Shown here piece by piece: positions 36,637 to 45,816 of a DNA stretch of 64,000 nucleotides (position 1 is the first letter of the stretch; the number at the start of each line of letters is the position of its first letter). The notes below the pieces were generated by a model. It was not told where the DNA came from. It made no database searches and worked only from the letters and a program-made list of their open reading frames with translations. The DNA is taken from the NCBI GenBank assembly GCA_024515975.1, contig JAMSKV010000007.1, positions 62,001 through 126,000 of the forward strand, written 5' to 3'. This stretch comes from Endosaccharibacter trunci (GTDB taxonomy: Bacteria; Pseudomonadota; Alphaproteobacteria; Acetobacterales; Acetobacteraceae). The translations under genes were made by a program, and so were the position numbers.

Positions 36637-36846
36637 ATATTTCTGCCGGAGAATACTGGCCCTGACTCTGCGCCCGTCAGGGACCGGAGTCCCTGTCCAG
36701 ATGCGGTGATTTCTTGTCTCGTCGCCCGCTTCCGACAAAATCGTATTGGTTCTCTCTCAAAAAGCGGACTATCGCCCTTCGCCCACCGGGTTTTAGATGC
36801 CCGCCATGCCCGGAGCGATCTGTCTTGGGCCGGAACCGCGACGCAA

Positions 36847-37827
36847 ATGACCGCCAATCCGAGCATCGATACGAAACGTGGAATCGCGACGGCCGACGCG
36901 CGCGAGCTGCCCGCCATCTATGAGCTGATCCGTCCGGAGCCGAACGAGAGCTTCCGTTGGCATCGGCACGATTTCCCGTCGCCCCTCGCCTGCTGGAACC
37001 GTCACCCGGAATACGAACTGCATCTGATCGCGGCGGGTGCGGGCCAGGCGATGGTCGGTGACCATGTCGGCCCGTACCGGCCTCGTCAGCTCGTTCTGAT
37101 CGGGCCGAACCTGCCGCATGCCTGGGTGAGCCACGTTCAACCGGGCGAGACCGTGCCTGGTCGTGATGTGGTGCTGCAGTTCACCGCAGAATGGATTGGC
37201 GGGCTGATCGGCCTGTGCCCCGAGCTGTCTCCGATAAGAGCGCTGCTGGCGACCTCGGCCAATGGGGTGGAGTTCACCGGCGAAGCGGCGCTCCGGCTGG
37301 GCCATGCGCTGGAGGCGATGGGGGAGCTGTCGGGCATGGCCCGACTCGCCGCCTGCATCGACCTGTTCGCCGGTCTCGCCGCCGCGCCGTTCCGCACCCT
37401 TGCGATCAATCAGCAGGAGCAGATGAGCGGGCCGCAACTGCGTCGCATGGATGCCGCGATCCGCAGCCTGCTGGCCGCGACGCCGGAAGCGCTCGATGCC
37501 GATCGCGCGCGCAAACTGACCGGGCTGAGCCCCGCCGCGTTTTCCCGCCAGTTCCGCGCCGCCACCGGCGACACTTTCACCGCCTTCGTCCAGAAACTCC
37601 GCGTGAGCCATGCCTGCCAGCTTCTGGTGAGCAACAACCTGGCGATCACCGACGTCGCCGTGCGGTCCGGTTTCGCCAACCTGTCCAATTTCAACCGCAT
37701 CTTCCTGCGTCTGCGCGGCATGACACCGCGCGACTACCGGTCCCGCGCACGGCGCATCGCCGATGTGCGGGCCACCAACGCCCTGCCGTGCGCGCCGGAG
37801 CATCCGCCCGCCGTATCGGCTCATTGA
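36847..37827 (+). CDS. AraC-family transcriptional regulator
   Basis: 326 aa. The N-terminal cupin-like effector domain (residues 15-115, SFRWHRHDFPSPLACWNRHPEYELHLIAAG, GPNLPHAWVSH) is followed by a C-terminal double helix-turn-helix of HTH_18 type (ARKLTGLSPAAFSRQFRAATGDTF and ITDVAVRSGFANLSNFNRIFLRLRGMTPRDYRSR). It probably controls the downstream dehydrogenase and ABC transporter genes, which start 14 bases later on the same strand, and responds to their substrate. The ligand is unknown. Start at ATG 36847 gives the canonical cupin N-terminus; no strong ribosome-binding site is seen. Confidence 0.88.
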   Translation: MTANPSIDTKRGIATADARELPAIYELIRPEPNESFRWHRHDFPSPLACWNRHPEYELHLIAAGAGQAMVGDHVGPYRPRQLVLIGPNLPHAWVSHVQPGETVPGRDVVLQFTAEWIGGLIGLCPELSPIRALLATSANGVEFTGEAALRLGHALEAMGELSGMARLAACIDLFAGLAAAPFRTLAINQQEQMSGPQLRRMDAAIRSLLAATPEALDADRARKLTGLSPAAFSRQFRAATGDTFTAFVQKLRVSHACQLLVSNNLAITDVAVRSGFANLSNFNRIFLRLRGMTPRDYRSRARRIADVRATNALPCAPEHPPAVSAH

Positions 37828-37841
37828 AGGATCGCGAGCGC

Positions 37842-38618
37842 ATGTCCTCACCCGCTCTTCCAGCGCGTTTCGCCCTCGGTGGCAGACGCGCCGTGGTCAC
37901 CGGTGCCTCCCGCGGCCTGGGGGCGACCATCTGCACGGTCCTGGCCGAGGCCGGGGCGGACATCGTCGCCGTGGGTCGCGATCGCGCGGCGCTCGAGGAG
38001 ACCGCGTCCCTGGTGCGGCAGGCCGGCAGGAGGGTGTTGGTGGTGGTCGCGGACCAGGCAGATCCGGATGCGGCAGACGCGGTGGCGCGGACGGTCAACG
38101 CGGAATGGGGCGGCGCCGACATTCTGGTGAACAATGCCGGCATCACCATGCCCAGGCCGCTGATCGATCAGACCGTGCCGGAATGGGATGCGATCCTGAA
38201 CGTGAATCTTCGCGCCGCCTGGCTGATGGCCCGCGCGCTGGCACCGGGCATGATCGAGCGCCGCTGGGGCAAGATCGTGAACATCTCGTCGCAGGCGAGC
38301 GAGATCGCCCTGCCCGACCACGGCGCCTATGTCGCCTCGAAGGCCGGGCTGAACGGACTGACCAAGGTGATGACCGCCGAGTGGGCGCCGTACAACATCC
38401 AGAGCAACAGCATCTGTCCGACCGTGGTCTGGACCGAGATGGGCGAGAAGGTCTGGAGCCAGGGCGACAAGCTGAAGGATTTTCTGGCCAAGGTGCCCGC
38501 CGGGCGCGTCGCGACGCCGGAAGAGGTGGCCGATCTGGTGCTGTTCCTGTCCGCACCTGCGTCCGGGATGGTGACCGGGCAATCGATCTTCGTCGATGGC
38601 GGCTACACCGCCCTCTAG
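37842..38618 (+). CDS. Short-chain dehydrogenase/reductase (polyol or sugar dehydrogenase type)
   Basis: 258 aa classical SDR. TGASRGLG nucleotide loop near residue 20, NNAGI, catalytic Ser in NISSQAS, and YVASK (Tyr-x-x-x-Lys), with the C-terminal SICPTVVWTEMGEKVW and GQSIFVDGGYTAL. The region PTVVWTEMGEKVW resembles tetritol (D-threitol) and other polyol dehydrogenases. It sits 14 bases after the AraC regulator and 71 before the substrate-binding protein, so it likely oxidises the imported polyol, NAD(P)-dependent. The exact substrate is not determinable. Confidence 0.85.
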   Translation: MSSPALPARFALGGRRAVVTGASRGLGATICTVLAEAGADIVAVGRDRAALEETASLVRQAGRRVLVVVADQADPDAADAVARTVNAEWGGADILVNNAGITMPRPLIDQTVPEWDAILNVNLRAAWLMARALAPGMIERRWGKIVNISSQASEIALPDHGAYVASKAGLNGLTKVMTAEWAPYNIQSNSICPTVVWTEMGEKVWSQGDKLKDFLAKVPAGRVATPEEVADLVLFLSAPASGMVTGQSIFVDGGYTAL

Positions 38619-38689
38619 AAGCCGGCGAAGACCGGAACCGGGACGAAAGATCCCGTGCCGCACTGATTGTTACACAAGGGAGAAAACGA

Positions 38690-39607
38690 ATGACCTCTGC
38701 CAAATCCGCTCTCGCGGCTCTGTTTTGCGCCTCCGCCCTCGCTGGCGGCGCAGTCTCCGCCCAGGCCGCCACGCCGCTCGTGATCGGGGTGTCGTTCCAG
38801 GAGATGAACAACCCTTATTTCGTCGTCATGAAGCAGGCGGTGACCGACGCCGCCAACACGATCGGCGCCAAGCTGATCGTCAGCGACGCGCATCACGACG
38901 TGTCGAAGCAGGTGAGCGACATCGAGGACATGGTGCAGCAGGGCGCGCAGCTGATCATCATCAACCCGACCGACAGCGCCGGCGTCGCCAACGTGGTGCA
39001 GTCCGTGCATGACAAGCACATTCCGATCGTCTCGGTCGATGCCCAGGCCGATGGCCCGATCGACGGCTTCGTCGGCTCCAAGAACTACGATGCGGGCGTG
39101 CTGGCCTGCACGAAGCTTGGCGACACCATCAAGACCGGCAATGTCGGCATCATCGACGGCATTCCCGTGGTGCCGATCCTGGAACGCGTGAAGGGCTGCA
39201 AGGCGGCGCTGGCCAAATTCCCCGGGATCAAGATCGTCAGCACGCAGAATGGCCGCCAGGAGCGCGATCAGGCTCTGACCGTGACCGAGAACATGCTGCA
39301 GGCCAACCCGGACCTGAAGGGCATCTTCAGCGTCAACGACAATGGTTCGCTCGGCGCGCTGTCGGCGATCGAGTCCAGCGGCAAGGACGTGAAGCTGGTG
39401 AGCGTGGATGGCGCGCCGGATGCGGTGGCGGCGATCGCCAAGCCGGGCTCGAAGTTCATCGCCACCGCGGCGCAGTTCCCGCGTGAGGAGATCCGTCTGG
39501 CTCTGGCGATGGCTCTGGCCAAGCTCTGGGGCGCCAAGATCCCCCCCAATACCCCGGTGGATGTGGCGCTCGTGGACGCCCAGAACGCCAAGACCTTCTC
39601 CTGGTAG
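38690..39607 (+). CDS. Sugar/polyol ABC transporter substrate-binding protein (RbsB type)
   Basis: 305 aa. A signal peptide (SALAALFCASALAGGAVSAQA, residues 5-26) is followed by a type I periplasmic-binding domain: LVIGVSFQEMNNPYF, AQLIIINPTDSAGV, GFVGSKNYDAG, GKDVKLVSVDGAPDA. It delivers the ligand to the membrane components encoded downstream. The ribosome-binding site AAGGGAG lies six to eight bases before ATG 38690. The 71-base gap upstream of this gene may allow separate expression from the dehydrogenase. Confidence 0.9.
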   Translation: MTSAKSALAALFCASALAGGAVSAQAATPLVIGVSFQEMNNPYFVVMKQAVTDAANTIGAKLIVSDAHHDVSKQVSDIEDMVQQGAQLIIINPTDSAGVANVVQSVHDKHIPIVSVDAQADGPIDGFVGSKNYDAGVLACTKLGDTIKTGNVGIIDGIPVVPILERVKGCKAALAKFPGIKIVSTQNGRQERDQALTVTENMLQANPDLKGIFSVNDNGSLGALSAIESSGKDVKLVSVDGAPDAVAAIAKPGSKFIATAAQFPREEIRLALAMALAKLWGAKIPPNTPVDVALVDAQNAKTFSW

Positions 39608-39631
39608 GCTGAATCGCGAAGGAGCGTCGCG

Positions 39632-41164
39632 ATGGACGCAATCCCCGATGCCCCCCTGCTGCTGGCCCTGGATGGCGTGACCAAGGGCTTCCCGGGCGTG
39701 CAGGCGCTGAAGGGCGTGTCGCTCGAGCTGGCGCGTGGAGAGATCCACGCGCTGCTCGGCGAGAACGGCGCCGGCAAGTCGACGATCATCAAGATCATCG
39801 GCGGTATCCAGCATCAGGACGAAGGCCGCATTCTGCTCGACGGGCAGGAAAGGCGCTTCCACTCCTATCGCGACGCGATCGCCGCCGGAATCGGCATCGT
39901 GTTCCAGGAATTCAGCCTGGTTCCCGATCTCGATGCGGTGGACAACATCTTTCTCGGACGCGAGACCGCGTCGCGTTTCGGCCTGTCGCGCAAGGCCGAG
40001 ATGCGCGCGCGATCGGCGGAACTCATGCGAAGGCTCGGTATCGAGGTCGACCTGGATTGCCCGGTCGGCCGCCTTTCCGTCGCCGATCAGCAATTCATTG
40101 AAATCGCCAAGGCGTTGAGCCTGGATGCGCGGATCCTGATCCTGGACGAACCGACGGCGACGCTGACGCCCTCCGAGGCGGAGCATCTGTTCCGCGTGAT
40201 GCGTCAGTTGCGCGCCGACGGGATCGGCATGTTCTTCGTCTCGCATCATCTCGACGAGATCTTCGAGATCTGCGACCGGATCACCGTTCTCCGTGACGGC
40301 CGCAATGTCGGCCTCGTCCGCACGTCGGATTGCGACATGGACGGGCTGGTGGAGATGATGGTCGGGCGTCGCCTGGAGGCGAGCTTTCCCGCGCGTCCCG
40401 ACACGCCGCCGGGCGACATCGTGCTGGAGGCGAAAGGACTGCGTATACGCGACGGCGCGCCGGAAAGCGGGTTCGTTCTGCATCGTGGCGAGATTCTCGG
40501 CTTTGCCGGCCTGGTCGGTTCCGGGCGGACGGAGACCGCGCTGGCGCTGATCGGCGCCATTCCTTGCCGCGGCAAACAGGTGCGGATCGACGGAAAGCCG
40601 GTGCGACTGGACGATCCCGCCGCGGCCCTCGCGCAGGGCATCGGGCTGCTGCCGGAGAATCGCAAGACCCAGGGCCTGATGCTGGGTTTCTCGATCCGAG
40701 ACAATGTCTCGATCAACAATCTCGATAAATACACCAACCGCGCCGGCATCATCGACCGGAAGAAGGAGCGCCGCATCACGCTCGAGCTGATGCAGCAGAT
40801 CAGGATCAAGGCTCCCTCCGACGAAACGGAAAGCCTGACCCTGTCCGGCGGCAATCAGCAGAAGGTCGTCATCGCCCGGTGGCTGAACCGGCGCTGCCGC
40901 ATCCTGATCTTCGACGAGCCGACACGTGGGATCGACGTGGGCGCCAAGGCGGAGATCTACCGCCTCATGCGGGCGCTCGCCGACGAGGGCTGTTCCATCA
41001 TCATGATTTCGTCCGAGCTGCCCGAGATCGTCGGTCTCTGCGATCGCGTCGCGGTATTCCGGCGCGGCGCGATCGCCGCGACCCTGGCCGGCGATTCCAT
41101 CAACCCCGAAGAGGTGATGCGCCATGCCACCGCAGGGAGCGACCAGCATGCCGACCACCACTGA
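39632..41164 (+). CDS. Sugar ABC transporter ATP-binding protein with two nucleotide-binding domains (RbsA type)
   Basis: 510 aa. The first ABC domain has Walker [10 protein letters not shown], signature [16 protein letters not shown] and Walker [11 protein letters not shown]; the second has a degenerate P-loop region ([12 protein letters not shown]), [15 protein letters not shown] and [16 protein letters not shown]. The asymmetry (first site canonical, second site with an altered Walker A) is normal for RbsA/MglA/XylG. It energises import through the permease. It starts 24 bases after the binding-protein gene and overlaps the permease by 17 bases. Confidence 0.93.
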   Translation: MDAIPDAPLLLALDGVTKGFPGVQALKGVSLELARGEIHALLGENGAGKSTIIKIIGGIQHQDEGRILLDGQERRFHSYRDAIAAGIGIVFQEFSLVPDLDAVDNIFLGRETASRFGLSRKAEMRARSAELMRRLGIEVDLDCPVGRLSVADQQFIEIAKALSLDARILILDEPTATLTPSEAEHLFRVMRQLRADGIGMFFVSHHLDEIFEICDRITVLRDGRNVGLVRTSDCDMDGLVEMMVGRRLEASFPARPDTPPGDIVLEAKGLRIRDGAPESGFVLHRGEILGFAGLVGSGRTETALALIGAIPCRGKQVRIDGKPVRLDDPAAALAQGIGLLPENRKTQGLMLGFSIRDNVSINNLDKYTNRAGIIDRKKERRITLELMQQIRIKAPSDETESLTLSGGNQQKVVIARWLNRRCRILIFDEPTRGIDVGAKAEIYRLMRALADEGCSIIMISSELPEIVGLCDRVAVFRRGAIAATLAGDSINPEEVMRHATAGSDQHADHH

Positions 41165-42119
41165 AACGAGCCGGGGCGGCCAGATCCTGGCCAGGATGCG
41201 TCAATCGCCCGCCTTCCTGCCGGCGATCGGCCTTGTCGTCGTGTCGGTCTGCATGGTGTTGATGAACGACCGGTTCGTCTCGCTGGGCAATCTGGAGAAT
41301 GTTGGGCGACAGGTCTCGATCAATGCCGTGATCTCGGTGGGCATGACGTTCGCCATCCTCACGGGCGGCATCGACCTGTCCGTCGGCTCGGTCATGGCGC
41401 TGTCCGGCACGGTGGTGGCCGGCCTGTTCGCGGCCGGACTTCCGGGTGTGGTGGCGATCGGCGGCGGGCTGCTGGTGGGCGGCCTGTTCGGGTTGTGCAA
41501 CGGCCTGGTCATCGCCAGGCTGGCCATGCCGCCGATCATCGTCACGCTCGCGTCCATGAGCATCGCCCGCGGTCTCGGGCTGATCTACACCGGCGGCTAT
41601 CCGATCGCCGGCCTGCCGAACTGGTTCGCCAGGCTCGGCCACAGCGCTGTGCTCGGCATCCAGACGCCGATCCTGGTGATGCTCGCGACCTATGCCGTGG
41701 CCTATGTGCTGCTGCAGCGCATGCCCGTCGGCCGCTACATCTACGCCATCGGCAGCAACGAGGACGCCGTGCGGCTCTCGGGCATCGATGCGCGTCGCTA
41801 CAAGGTGCTGGTCTACCTGATCAGCGGTCTCACCGCGGCGCTCGCCGGAGTCGTGCTGACCGCCCGCCTGATGAGCGGCCAGCCCAACGCCGGCAACGGA
41901 TTCGAACTCGACGCCATCGCCGCCGTGGTTCTGGGCGGTGCCGCCATCTCCGGCGGGCGCGGTTCGATCATCGGAACACTCGTCGGCGCGCTGCTGCTCG
42001 GCGTGCTGAACAACGGCCTCAATCTCATGAACGTCTCGCCCTACGTCCAGAACGTGGTCAAGGGCGTGATCATTCTGCTTGCCATCTTCATCAGCCGCCA
42101 GCGGCGCGCGGCCCGGTGA
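41148..42119 (+). CDS. Sugar ABC transporter permease (RbsC type)
   Basis: 323 aa. About eight to ten hydrophobic helices, the motif [23 protein letters not shown] near residue 80, [52 protein letters not shown], and [36 protein letters not shown] identify a BPD_transp_2 permease. ATG 41148 has GGGAG at good spacing and overlaps the ATPase end by 17 bases; the upstream in-frame ATG 41124 is less likely. A single permease gene implies a homodimeric channel. Confidence 0.93.
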   Translation: MPTTTETSRGGQILARMRQSPAFLPAIGLVVVSVCMVLMNDRFVSLGNLENVGRQVSINAVISVGMTFAILTGGIDLSVGSVMALSGTVVAGLFAAGLPGVVAIGGGLLVGGLFGLCNGLVIARLAMPPIIVTLASMSIARGLGLIYTGGYPIAGLPNWFARLGHSAVLGIQTPILVMLATYAVAYVLLQRMPVGRYIYAIGSNEDAVRLSGIDARRYKVLVYLISGLTAALAGVVLTARLMSGQPNAGNGFELDAIAAVVLGGAAISGGRGSIIGTLVGALLLGVLNNGLNLMNVSPYVQNVVKGVIILLAIFISRQRRAAR

Positions 42120-42147
42120 GCGGGCAAGCCCGGAAAGGACAAAACCC

Positions 42148-42870
42148 ATGCTGGAATCGTTGAACAACAAGATTGTCGCCATCACCGGCGGCGCATCCGG
42201 GATCGGTCTCGCCACGGCGCGCGTGCTGATCGCGCAAAGTGCCACCGTCTATCTGCTCGATCGCGACGAGGCGACCATGTCGGCCGTCGCCGCGGAAATC
42301 GGTGCGCGCGGCATCGTGGTGGATCTGTTCGATTACCCGTCGATCGATCGCGCGGTGGAGCAGATCGTCGCCGAACAGGGCCGGCTCGACATTCTGCACG
42401 CCAATGCAGGCTCCTATGTCGGCGGAAACGTTTGGGAGGGCGATCCCGACCGCTGGGATCCGATGCTCCACCTGAACATCAACGCCGCCTTCCGCACGGT
42501 ACGCGCGGTGCTGCCGCAGATGATGAAACAGGGCTCGGGCGATATCGTGGTCACGAGCTCGATCGCCGGCGTGGTGCCGGTGATGGTCGAGCCGGTCTAC
42601 ACGGCCTCCAAGCACGCCGTGCAGGCCTTCGTGCATACGGTGCGCCGCCAGATGGCGCCGCATGGCATTCGCGTCGGCGCGGTGCTGCCGGGTCCGGTGG
42701 TGACGCCGCTGCTCAAGGACTGGGATCCGAAGCGGCTGGAGGCCGAGATTGCGGCCGGCGGCATGATGGAGCCGAACGACGTGGCCGAGGCGGTGGCGTT
42801 CATGCTGAGCCGGCGTCGCGGCACGGTGGTGCGCGATCTCGTGCTGCTGCCGCACGCCTTCGATATGTGA
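42148..42870 (+). CDS. rbtD: Short-chain dehydrogenase resembling ribitol 2-dehydrogenase
   Basis: 240 aa classical SDR with TGGASGIG, ANAGSY, Ser in VTSSIAG and YTASK. The blocks VWEGDPDRWDPMLHLNINAAFRTVRAVLPQM, VVPVMVEPVYTASKHAVQAFVHTVRRQ, VGAVLPGPVVTPLLKDW and VVRDLVLLPHAFDM agree closely, as far as I can recall, with RbtD ribitol dehydrogenases of alphaproteobacteria (NAD-dependent, ribitol to D-ribulose). It closes the AraC-SDR-RbsBAC cassette, 28 bases after the permease, with GGAAAGGAC upstream. It is tentatively the main evidence that the cassette handles ribitol or a related polyol. Confidence 0.75.
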   Translation: MLESLNNKIVAITGGASGIGLATARVLIAQSATVYLLDRDEATMSAVAAEIGARGIVVDLFDYPSIDRAVEQIVAEQGRLDILHANAGSYVGGNVWEGDPDRWDPMLHLNINAAFRTVRAVLPQMMKQGSGDIVVTSSIAGVVPVMVEPVYTASKHAVQAFVHTVRRQMAPHGIRVGAVLPGPVVTPLLKDWDPKRLEAEIAAGGMMEPNDVAEAVAFMLSRRRGTVVRDLVLLPHAFDM

Positions 42871-42895
42871 TCCGCCGGGATGTGATTCGTGTGTG

Positions 42896-42915
42896 GGGGG
42901 CGGTTTCCCGCCCCC
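42896..42915 (+). terminator. GC-rich hairpin between convergent genes
   Basis: Arms GGGGGCGG (42896-42903) and CCGCCCCC (42908-42915) with a TTTC loop lie in the 64 bases between the rbtD-like stop and the opposite-strand mlaD-like stop. A bidirectional transcription end is plausible; there is no U-tract. Confidence 0.5.
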
Positions 42916-42934
42916 TGCCCTGGCGCTGCTTCGG

Positions 42935-43435
42935 TCAGCAGCCCGTGGCGGCGCCGCCATTGCCGAAGATATAGCGGCTGACCTGGTCCTCGAGGCTGAC
43001 CGCCTCGCAGGTATCCGTCAGCACGCCGTCCGCCTTCATGCGCTCCTTCGAGTGGCCGGGATCGATCATCAGCGCATTCGCCGCCGTCAGGCCCGGGCTG
43101 CCGATGCTCAGACGCGAATCCACGGGTAGCCGGATCGACCGGTCGATCCGGAACCGCACATGCGAGACCATCGCCTTCGGGTCGAGGGTGATGGCCGTCA
43201 CGGTGCCGACCGACACGCCCGCGATCAGGACGTCGGCGCCAGCCGACAGGCCGTTGGAGGACAGGAAGGTCGCGTCCAGCGGATAGGTACCGCCGCGATC
43301 CGGGTGCATCACGCTGGCGGCGTAGCCGTAGAAACCGAGCGTGACGGCCAGAACGCCGCAACTCGCCAGGACCGAGGCGATCCCGTGCCGGCGTCGGGAA
43401 GGCGCGCGCTTGGCGGGTGCGGTGGTCGCGGTCAT
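42935..43435 (-). CDS. MlaD family (MCE domain) protein, alone
   Basis: 166 aa. One N-terminal transmembrane helix (residues 18-42, GIASVLASCGVLAVTLGFYGYA) and an MCE domain (about 45-120: YPLDATFLSSNGLSAGADVLIAGVSVGTVTAITL), plus a short C-terminal region ending near a cysteine. MlaD is the periplasmic hexameric substrate carrier of the Mla phospholipid system, normally next to mlaE and mlaF. Neither is nearby, so a partner elsewhere is expected. Start at 43435 gives the usual basic N-terminus before the helix. It is convergent with rbtD. Confidence 0.85.
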   Translation of the reverse strand: MTATTAPAKRAPSRRRHGIASVLASCGVLAVTLGFYGYAASVMHPDRGGTYPLDATFLSSNGLSAGADVLIAGVSVGTVTAITLDPKAMVSHVRFRIDRSIRLPVDSRLSIGSPGLTAANALMIDPGHSKERMKADGVLTDTCEAVSLEDQVSRYIFGNGGAATGC

Positions 43436-43555
43436 GCGATTGCTCTACCGAGTCCGTTGCGGGACCGTCAATCGTGCTCCTTCGGCGCGGCCCGCGCGCT
43501 TGCTCCTGTCGGCGTAATACGGCACCACATCAACGCGAAGCTGCAGGACATTGGA

Positions 43556-44401
43556 ATGACGACGATTCAGGCGCTGATCATGGCCATCCTGCAGGGGGTG
43601 ACCGAGCTGTTCCCGATCAGCAGCCTCGGCCACGCGGTGATCTTGCCGGCCCTGCTTCACTGGTCGCTGGACGAGCGCGCCATTACCTTCCTGCCCTTTC
43701 TCGCCATGCTGCATGTCGGCACCGCGATCGCGTTGTTCGCCTATTTCTGGCGCGACTGGGTGGCGCTGCTGACCGGCGCGGCCGGGGCCGCGGACCCGCT
43801 TCGGGTGGGCGAGAGCCGCTACATCCTGTTCCTGATCGTGGTCGCCACGGTGCCGGCACTCGTGGTCGGCAAGCTGCTGGAACATCCGTTGCGCGCCTTG
43901 TTCGGCACGCCGGTGATGGCGGCCGGCTTCCTGGTGATCAACGGCCTGATCCTGTTGTTCGCCGACCGGCTGCGCGCGCGTCTGCCGGAGGATGCGGACC
44001 GGCCGATCGCCTCGCTCTCGATCGCCGATGCGCTCTGGATCGGCTGCTGGCAGTGCCTGGCCTTCCTGCCCGGCATCTCGCGCTCCGGCGCCACCATGAC
44101 CGGCGGTCTGCTGCGCGGTGTGAGTCACGAGACGGCGGCGCGGTTCTCCTTCCTGATCGCTCTGCCGGTGATCTTGGCCGCGACCGCGAACCAGCTTCTG
44201 GAGCTGCACAAGAACCACATCCCGTTCAGCGCCATGGGTTCGGCCGTGACCGGCGCCGTAGCGGCCGGCATCACCGCGTTCCTGTCGACGGCCTTTCTGA
44301 TGCGGTATTTCCGCAACCACGAGAACTGGGCGCTGCGACCCTTCGCGCTCTACAGCGTCGCGGCCGGCATCCTCTCGATCGTGGCCCTGCATTATGCGTA
44401 G
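43556..44401 (+). CDS. uppP: Undecaprenyl-diphosphatase
   Basis: 281 aa multi-pass membrane enzyme. The conserved ILQGVTELFPISSLGHAVI (with catalytic Glu and the PISSxGH motif) near residue 15 and CLAFLPGISRSGATMTGGLLRGV (PGxSRSGxT) near residue 165 identify UppP/BacA. It dephosphorylates undecaprenyl diphosphate to recycle the cell-wall lipid carrier and gives bacitracin tolerance. The start at 43556 is chosen from the canonical MTTIQALIMAILQG. Its stop overlaps the SGNH gene start by 8 bases. Confidence 0.95.
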   Translation: MTTIQALIMAILQGVTELFPISSLGHAVILPALLHWSLDERAITFLPFLAMLHVGTAIALFAYFWRDWVALLTGAAGAADPLRVGESRYILFLIVVATVPALVVGKLLEHPLRALFGTPVMAAGFLVINGLILLFADRLRARLPEDADRPIASLSIADALWIGCWQCLAFLPGISRSGATMTGGLLRGVSHETAARFSFLIALPVILAATANQLLELHKNHIPFSAMGSAVTGAVAAGITAFLSTAFLMRYFRNHENWALRPFALYSVAAGILSIVALHYA

Positions 44402-45248
44402 GCGGGCAGCGCTGCTGGGCGCCCTTCTCCTGGCCGCTGGACCGGTTTCGGCCGCCGAAACGCATCATCCGCAGACTAATCATTCGGCGACGCATCATCC
44501 GCGCAGCCACGCGGCGACGCCGGTCTCCGCGCATCATGCCCGCGCCAATCTGGCGGTGGAGCCGGTCTCGCGCATGAGCGAGCCCTGGTGGCGGGTGCGG
44601 TTTGAGGCCAAACAGGCCGAGCTGGCCTCGCGCCGCCCCAATCTGCTCTGGATCGGCGACTCCATCACCCAGAACTGGGAAAGCGACGGGCCGCAACCGT
44701 TCCGGCGCTTCCTGCCGATCTGGCAGCGCTTCTATGGCGACAGGAACGCGGTCGATCTCGGCTTCAAGGGCGACAGCACCTGCCACCTGATCTGGCGCAT
44801 CGACCATGGCGAGTTGGACGGCATCGCGCCGCGCGGGGTCGTGCTGCTGATCGGCGCGAATAATTTCGGGCATGTGCACACGGATGCCGCGCAGACCTAT
44901 GCCGGCATCGTCGCCGTGGTGGACCGGATCCATGCCAAGCTGCCGGAGGCGAAGATTCTGCTCCTCGGCGTGCTGCCATCGATCCGCTCCGCCTGGGTGA
45001 CGGAGAACACCGATGCGGTGAACCGCATGATGGCGGCCCAGATCCGCGACGGCCGGCCCTACCTCACCTATCGCGACGTGGGCGATCTGTTTCGCGTGAA
45101 TGGCAAGGTGCAGGCCTCCGATTTCCTCGACCCGCTGCTGACCCCGCCCGATCCGCCGCTGCATCCGACGCCGGCGATGCAGGAGCGGATCGCCGCCGCG
45201 ATCGAGCCCGATGTCGCCGCCATGCTGGGCGATACGCCGCATCACTGA
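44394..45248 (+). CDS. Secreted SGNH/GDSL-type esterase
   Basis: 284 aa. A signal peptide (ALLGALLLAAGPVSAAE, residues 4-21) is followed by a His-rich linker (THHPQTNHSATHHPRSHAA) and the SGNH fold: block I LLWIGDSITQNW with the nucleophilic Ser, block II glycine in DLGFKGDST, block III GANNFGHV and block V DPPLHPTP carrying the late Asp/His (spacing one residue longer than the usual DxxH). SGNH hydrolases deacylate lipids, acetylated sugars or similar esters; here export and the location after uppP suggest an envelope glycan or lipid substrate. Overlaps uppP by 8 bases, so it is cotranscribed. Confidence 0.8.
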   Translation: MRRRAALLGALLLAAGPVSAAETHHPQTNHSATHHPRSHAATPVSAHHARANLAVEPVSRMSEPWWRVRFEAKQAELASRRPNLLWIGDSITQNWESDGPQPFRRFLPIWQRFYGDRNAVDLGFKGDSTCHLIWRIDHGELDGIAPRGVVLLIGANNFGHVHTDAAQTYAGIVAVVDRIHAKLPEAKILLLGVLPSIRSAWVTENTDAVNRMMAAQIRDGRPYLTYRDVGDLFRVNGKVQASDFLDPLLTPPDPPLHPTPAMQERIAAAIEPDVAAMLGDTPHH

Positions 45249-45263
45249 GCGAAGGGAGAGCCG

Positions 45264-45806
45264 ATGCGCTTCCGGACCCGCTGGGCCGTAACGGCCGATA
45301 TTCCGCGCATCGATACGTTGATGCGTCTGGCGATCGACCGGCTGCAGGACGCCTTCCTGTCGCCGGAACAGGTCGTGGCCAGCCGGGCCTTCATGGGTCT
45401 GGACACGCAGCTCGTCACCGACGGCACCTACCTGTTGGCCGAGACCGAGACCGGCGAATTGGCCGGATGCGGCGGCTGGAGCTTCCGCGCCACGCTTTAT
45501 GGCGGCGACCACACGGCGGCGCAGCGCGATCCGGCCCTGCTCGATCCGGCCACGGCGCCGGCACGGATCCGTGCCATGTACACCCATCCCGGTTTCGCCC
45601 GCCGCGGGGTGGGAAGGCTGATTCTGGAGACGTGCGAGCGTGCGGCGGCCGAGCGCGGGTTCCGGGAGGCGGAGATGATGGCGACCTTGAGCGGCGAACC
45701 GCTTTATCGTGCCTGCGGCTATCAGCCGGTGGAACGCAGCGAGGCAGTGGCGGACGGCGTCGCCGTCCCGCTGATCAGGATGCGCCGCCCTCTCGGCGCG
45801 TCCTGA
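45264..45806 (+). CDS. GNAT family N-acetyltransferase
   Basis: 180 aa. Motif A ARIRAMYTHPGFARRGVGRLILETCERAA (Q/R-x-x-G-x-G/A acetyl-CoA loop) lies near residues 105-130 and the C-terminal Motif B region GEPLYRACGYQPVERSEA follows. The N-terminus RTRWAVTADIPRIDTLMRLAID is typical of RimI/PhnO-like GNATs. The acceptor is unknown. It is 15 bases after the SGNH hydrolase gene and likely in the same transcript. Confidence 0.85.
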   Translation: MRFRTRWAVTADIPRIDTLMRLAIDRLQDAFLSPEQVVASRAFMGLDTQLVTDGTYLLAETETGELAGCGGWSFRATLYGGDHTAAQRDPALLDPATAPARIRAMYTHPGFARRGVGRLILETCERAAAERGFREAEMMATLSGEPLYRACGYQPVERSEAVADGVAVPLIRMRRPLGAS

Positions 45807-45816
45807 CCGGACCCAT

